Shown: positions 61,976 to 64,000 of the stretch, piece after piece
Position numbering within the stretch: position 1 is the first letter of the stretch
Layout of the letters: each line of letters starts with the position of its first letter
Assembly (NCBI GenBank): GCA_040766135.1
Contig: JAXGRA010000004.1
Location: 62,001 to 126,000, forward strand
Direction of reading: 5' to 3'
DNA length: 64,000 nt
Source of the DNA: JAGVSV01 sp040766135
GTDB lineage: Bacteria > Bacillota > Clostridia > Christensenellales > Aristaeellaceae
Program-made: the position numbers and the translations under genes
Notes under the pieces: generated by a model
The model's database searches: none
Seen by the model: the letters and a program-made list of their open reading frames with translations, nothing else
What the model was told of the DNA's origin: nothing

Positions 61976-64000
61976 TCCTCCTTATGTGCAGGCGTTGAAG
62001 CCGCCTTAGCATTCCTGTTGGTTTTGTTGTACGCAATGCCCACATCCACAGCAGGCTTGTCTGTGCCCTTTGGTGTAAACTGCAAGCGGTTGTTGGTAAG
62101 TGCGATGGTGCCGGTGCTGCCCAAGACCTGGCCCGTTCCCAGCAGCTTGATCACAATGACTGTTGTTAACTCTGGACCGCCACCTCGAGTCAGTGCGTTT
62201 TTCCATATTGTGAAAGGGCAACCTTCCTGCCAGTTGGCACAACCAAAGGCTTTCTCATTTTCTACCACGCCTTTATGGCATAACGGACACTTGACGCCGG
62301 GCAGTTCCTTGGTCTTTGGGGCGCTGGACTTACGGCGGGCGGGCTTGTCCCGCTCAAAGGCAATGTCCGGCCCCTGGGCAAAGGCATAGGTGACCAGAAA
62401 TTCGGTAAACCGGCGTATGCCTTCGTCAAAGCGCTGCGTGTCCCTTTGTCCTTTGGCGATATCCTCCAGCGCCTGCTCCCACTTGGCGGTGGTTTCAGGG
62501 GAGGCAATCTGCTCCGGCACGGCCATGATCAGCTGCTCGCCCTTTTGGGTGGCGTGCAGCGCCTTGCCCTGTCTGCGCGCATACCCCACGCGGAGAAGCC
62601 GCTCAATAATCGCGGCGCGCGTGGCGGGCGTGCCCAGGCCGCTGCCGCGCATCTGCTCGCGCAGCGCTTCGTCCTCAATGTCGCGCCCAGCATATTCCAT
62701 GGCAGACAGCAGGCTGGCATCGGTGTGCGGCGCGGGTGGCTTGGTGGTTTCTTGCTTTACTTTTGCCCCCTGCACCTGGCGCGTGTCCCCAATAGCCAGA
62801 TTAGGCAGGGTGTCCTGCTCCTCCTGTGTACGCTCGCACAGCACATCCTTCCAGCCATTGACCAGAACAGAGCGCCCCGTGGATCGGAAATTGTGCTCAA
62901 CGCTCTGCGTGACCACGCGCACGGCCTCATACTCATGTGCGGGATAAAAGGCCGCGATAAACCTGCGCACAACCATGTCGTACAGTGCCCGCTCATCAGG
63001 TGTCAGGCGTGTGGGATCGGTCTTTTGCGTGGTGGGGATGATGGCATGATGGTCGCTGACCTTGGCATCGTCATATACGCGCGCAGGCATGGGCAGCTTG
63101 CCATCATCCTTGCGGGGAATGTTTTCCACCAGGGGCTGATAGAGAGCGCTTAGGTTGTTCAGCGCTATTTGCACGCGTCCAACCATGTCCCGAGGCAGAT
63201 ACTTGCTGTCCGTGCGCGGATAGGTAATGGCCTTGTGCGTTTCGTACAGCGCCTGGGCAGTTGATAGCGTCTTGGTGGCGGTAAACCCCAGCGCCTTGTT
63301 GGCCTCGCGCTGCAGGCTGGTCAAATCATACATGAGCGGCGGCGGCTCGCGCTTTTGCTCGCGGTTGACATCAATCACCGTGGCTCGCTTGCCGCGCACA
63401 AGCTTGGCAATGTTCTGGGCGGTTTCTTTGGCTGGTATGCGGTGGCTGGTTTTCTGATCCTCTGCTTTGGGATCAAACCAGATGCCCTTGTAATCCCCAA
63501 AGTCCGCGGTAACGGTATAAAAGGTTTCCGGTTCAAAGGCGCGGATGTCCTGCGCACGCTTGACCAGTATGGCCAGCGTGGGCGTCTGTACGCGGCCTAC
63601 GGACAGCAGCGCGCCATAGCGCAGCGTGAACGCGCGGCTGGCATTCATGCCCACCAGCCAGTCGGCCTGTGCGCGGCTTAGCGCACTTTGATACAGGCCG
63701 TCATAATCGGCGCCCGGGCGCAGCATGTCCAGCCCTTCTTTGATGGCGCTGTCGGTCATGGAGCTGATCCATAGCCGGTCAAAGGTTTTTTTGCAGCCGC
63801 TTTTATCATAGATCAGGCGGAATATCAGCTCGCCTTCGCGTCCCGCATCCGTGGCACAGATAATCCTGGTGGTATCCTTGTCACAGAGCAGTTTTTTGAC
63901 AACCTGATACTGGGATTTGGTTTTGGGGATGATTTTGGTAGGGATGGTTTGTGGCAGGATGGGCAAGTCCTCGCGCTTCCAGCGCTTGTATTGCGGATCG
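61972..64000 (-). CDS. topB: DNA topoisomerase III (N-terminus beyond the window)
   Basis: Partial, 5' end cut by the right window edge; the open frame continues to base 63999 and reads KRWKREDLPILP, a conserved part of the Toprim region, before the first internal methionine. ATDAGREGELIFRLIYD supplies Toprim acidic residues, SVGRVQTPTLAILV and the active-site tyrosine segment AITYPRTDSKYLP follow. A cysteine-containing C-terminal zinc-ribbon (CPLC ... CANWQEGCPF) is present, then ~70 extra residues. Resolves catenanes and single-strand crossings. Confidence 0.93.
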   Translation of the reverse strand, partial: DPQYKRWKREDLPILPQTIPTKIIPKTKSQYQVVKKLLCDKDTTRIICATDAGREGELIFRLIYDKSGCKKTFDRLWISSMTDSAIKEGLDMLRPGADYDGLYQSALSRAQADWLVGMNASRAFTLRYGALLSVGRVQTPTLAILVKRAQDIRAFEPETFYTVTADFGDYKGIWFDPKAEDQKTSHRIPAKETAQNIAKLVRGKRATVIDVNREQKREPPPLMYDLTSLQREANKALGFTATKTLSTAQALYETHKAITYPRTDSKYLPRDMVGRVQIALNNLSALYQPLVENIPRKDDGKLPMPARVYDDAKVSDHHAIIPTTQKTDPTRLTPDERALYDMVVRRFIAAFYPAHEYEAVRVVTQSVEHNFRSTGRSVLVNGWKDVLCERTQEEQDTLPNLAIGDTRQVQGAKVKQETTKPPAPHTDASLLSAMEYAGRDIEDEALREQMRGSGLGTPATRAAIIERLLRVGYARRQGKALHATQKGEQLIMAVPEQIASPETTAKWEQALEDIAKGQRDTQRFDEGIRRFTEFLVTYAFAQGPDIAFERDKPARRKSSAPKTKELPGVKCPLCHKGVVENEKAFGCANWQEGCPFTIWKNALTRGGGPELTTVIVIKLLGTGQVLGSTGTIALTNNRLQFTPKGTDKPAVDVGIAYNKTNRNAKAASTPAHKEE

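Overview
The window looks like a chromosomal segment of an anaerobic, saccharolytic Bacillota (Clostridia-type) bacterium with fairly high GC content. Firmicute-type genes include TmcAL, CoaX, an ECF S-component, RecD2, RecX, ComF, a DacF-like carboxypeptidase, YesM/YesN two-component genes and LplB/YtcP sugar permeases. Anaerobic metabolism is suggested by an FprA flavodiiron protein, a two-subunit Fe-S fumarase and a ferredoxin-domain aldo/keto reductase. No phage, plasmid, CRISPR or secretion locus is visible. Neither solute-binding protein has a lipobox cysteine although lgt is present.

Layout. (1) 43-13833: two nearly identical, oppositely oriented copies of one IS (1625 and 1626 bp) bracket about 10.5 kb. 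Inside are solute-binding protein-galK, traX-like, and a thrE1-thrE2-surE-rpiR-yhiN-exonuclease-nucleoside kinase run. Each IS copy has its own 5-bp target duplication, so they inserted independently. The second copy sits directly against the promoter of tRNA-Pro(GGG) at 13882. (2) 14016-27702: a carbohydrate island. It holds a DegT aminotransferase and an amidohydrolase, then a GntR-controlled overlapping operon (regulator, amidohydrolase, Gfo/Idh/MocA dehydrogenase, ApnO-like oxidoisomerase, OiaC-like TIM barrel, YesM/YesN). A solute-binding protein and two permeases follow. (3) 27776-34007: trxA and leuS on the minus strand, then a divergent secreted PIG-L deacetylase, a NahK-like N-acetylhexosamine kinase and galE, suggesting GlcNAc/GalNAc salvage. 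(4) 34043-47491: a GlpA/GlpB-like oxidoreductase pair, tmcAL-fumarase-D,D-carboxypeptidase, ECF S-component/coaX, GT4 glycosyltransferase, sugar isomerase, recD2 and comF. (5) 47488-64000: minus-strand operons: AKR-lgt-serine hydrolase-recX; ybaB-recR-tdk-rmuC-VOC-fprA-CBM9-like-serine hydrolase-M20D peptidase; and topB (cut by the window edge) followed by a TIM-barrel isomerase and two Gfo/Idh/MocA dehydrogenases.

How the genes work together. The GntR operon, its membrane sensor/regulator and the following ABC importer read as one sense-import-oxidise module. The gene order fits oxidation of a branched sugar or sugar acid such as apiose/apionate, with an amidohydrolase as possible lactonase; this is an inference from family resemblance. 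The most unusual elements are the IS, with double terminal repeats and a conserved 138-nt foldback, and the perfect 30-bp palindrome in front of gntR. Functions and starts were read from the sequence by eye; no database search was run.
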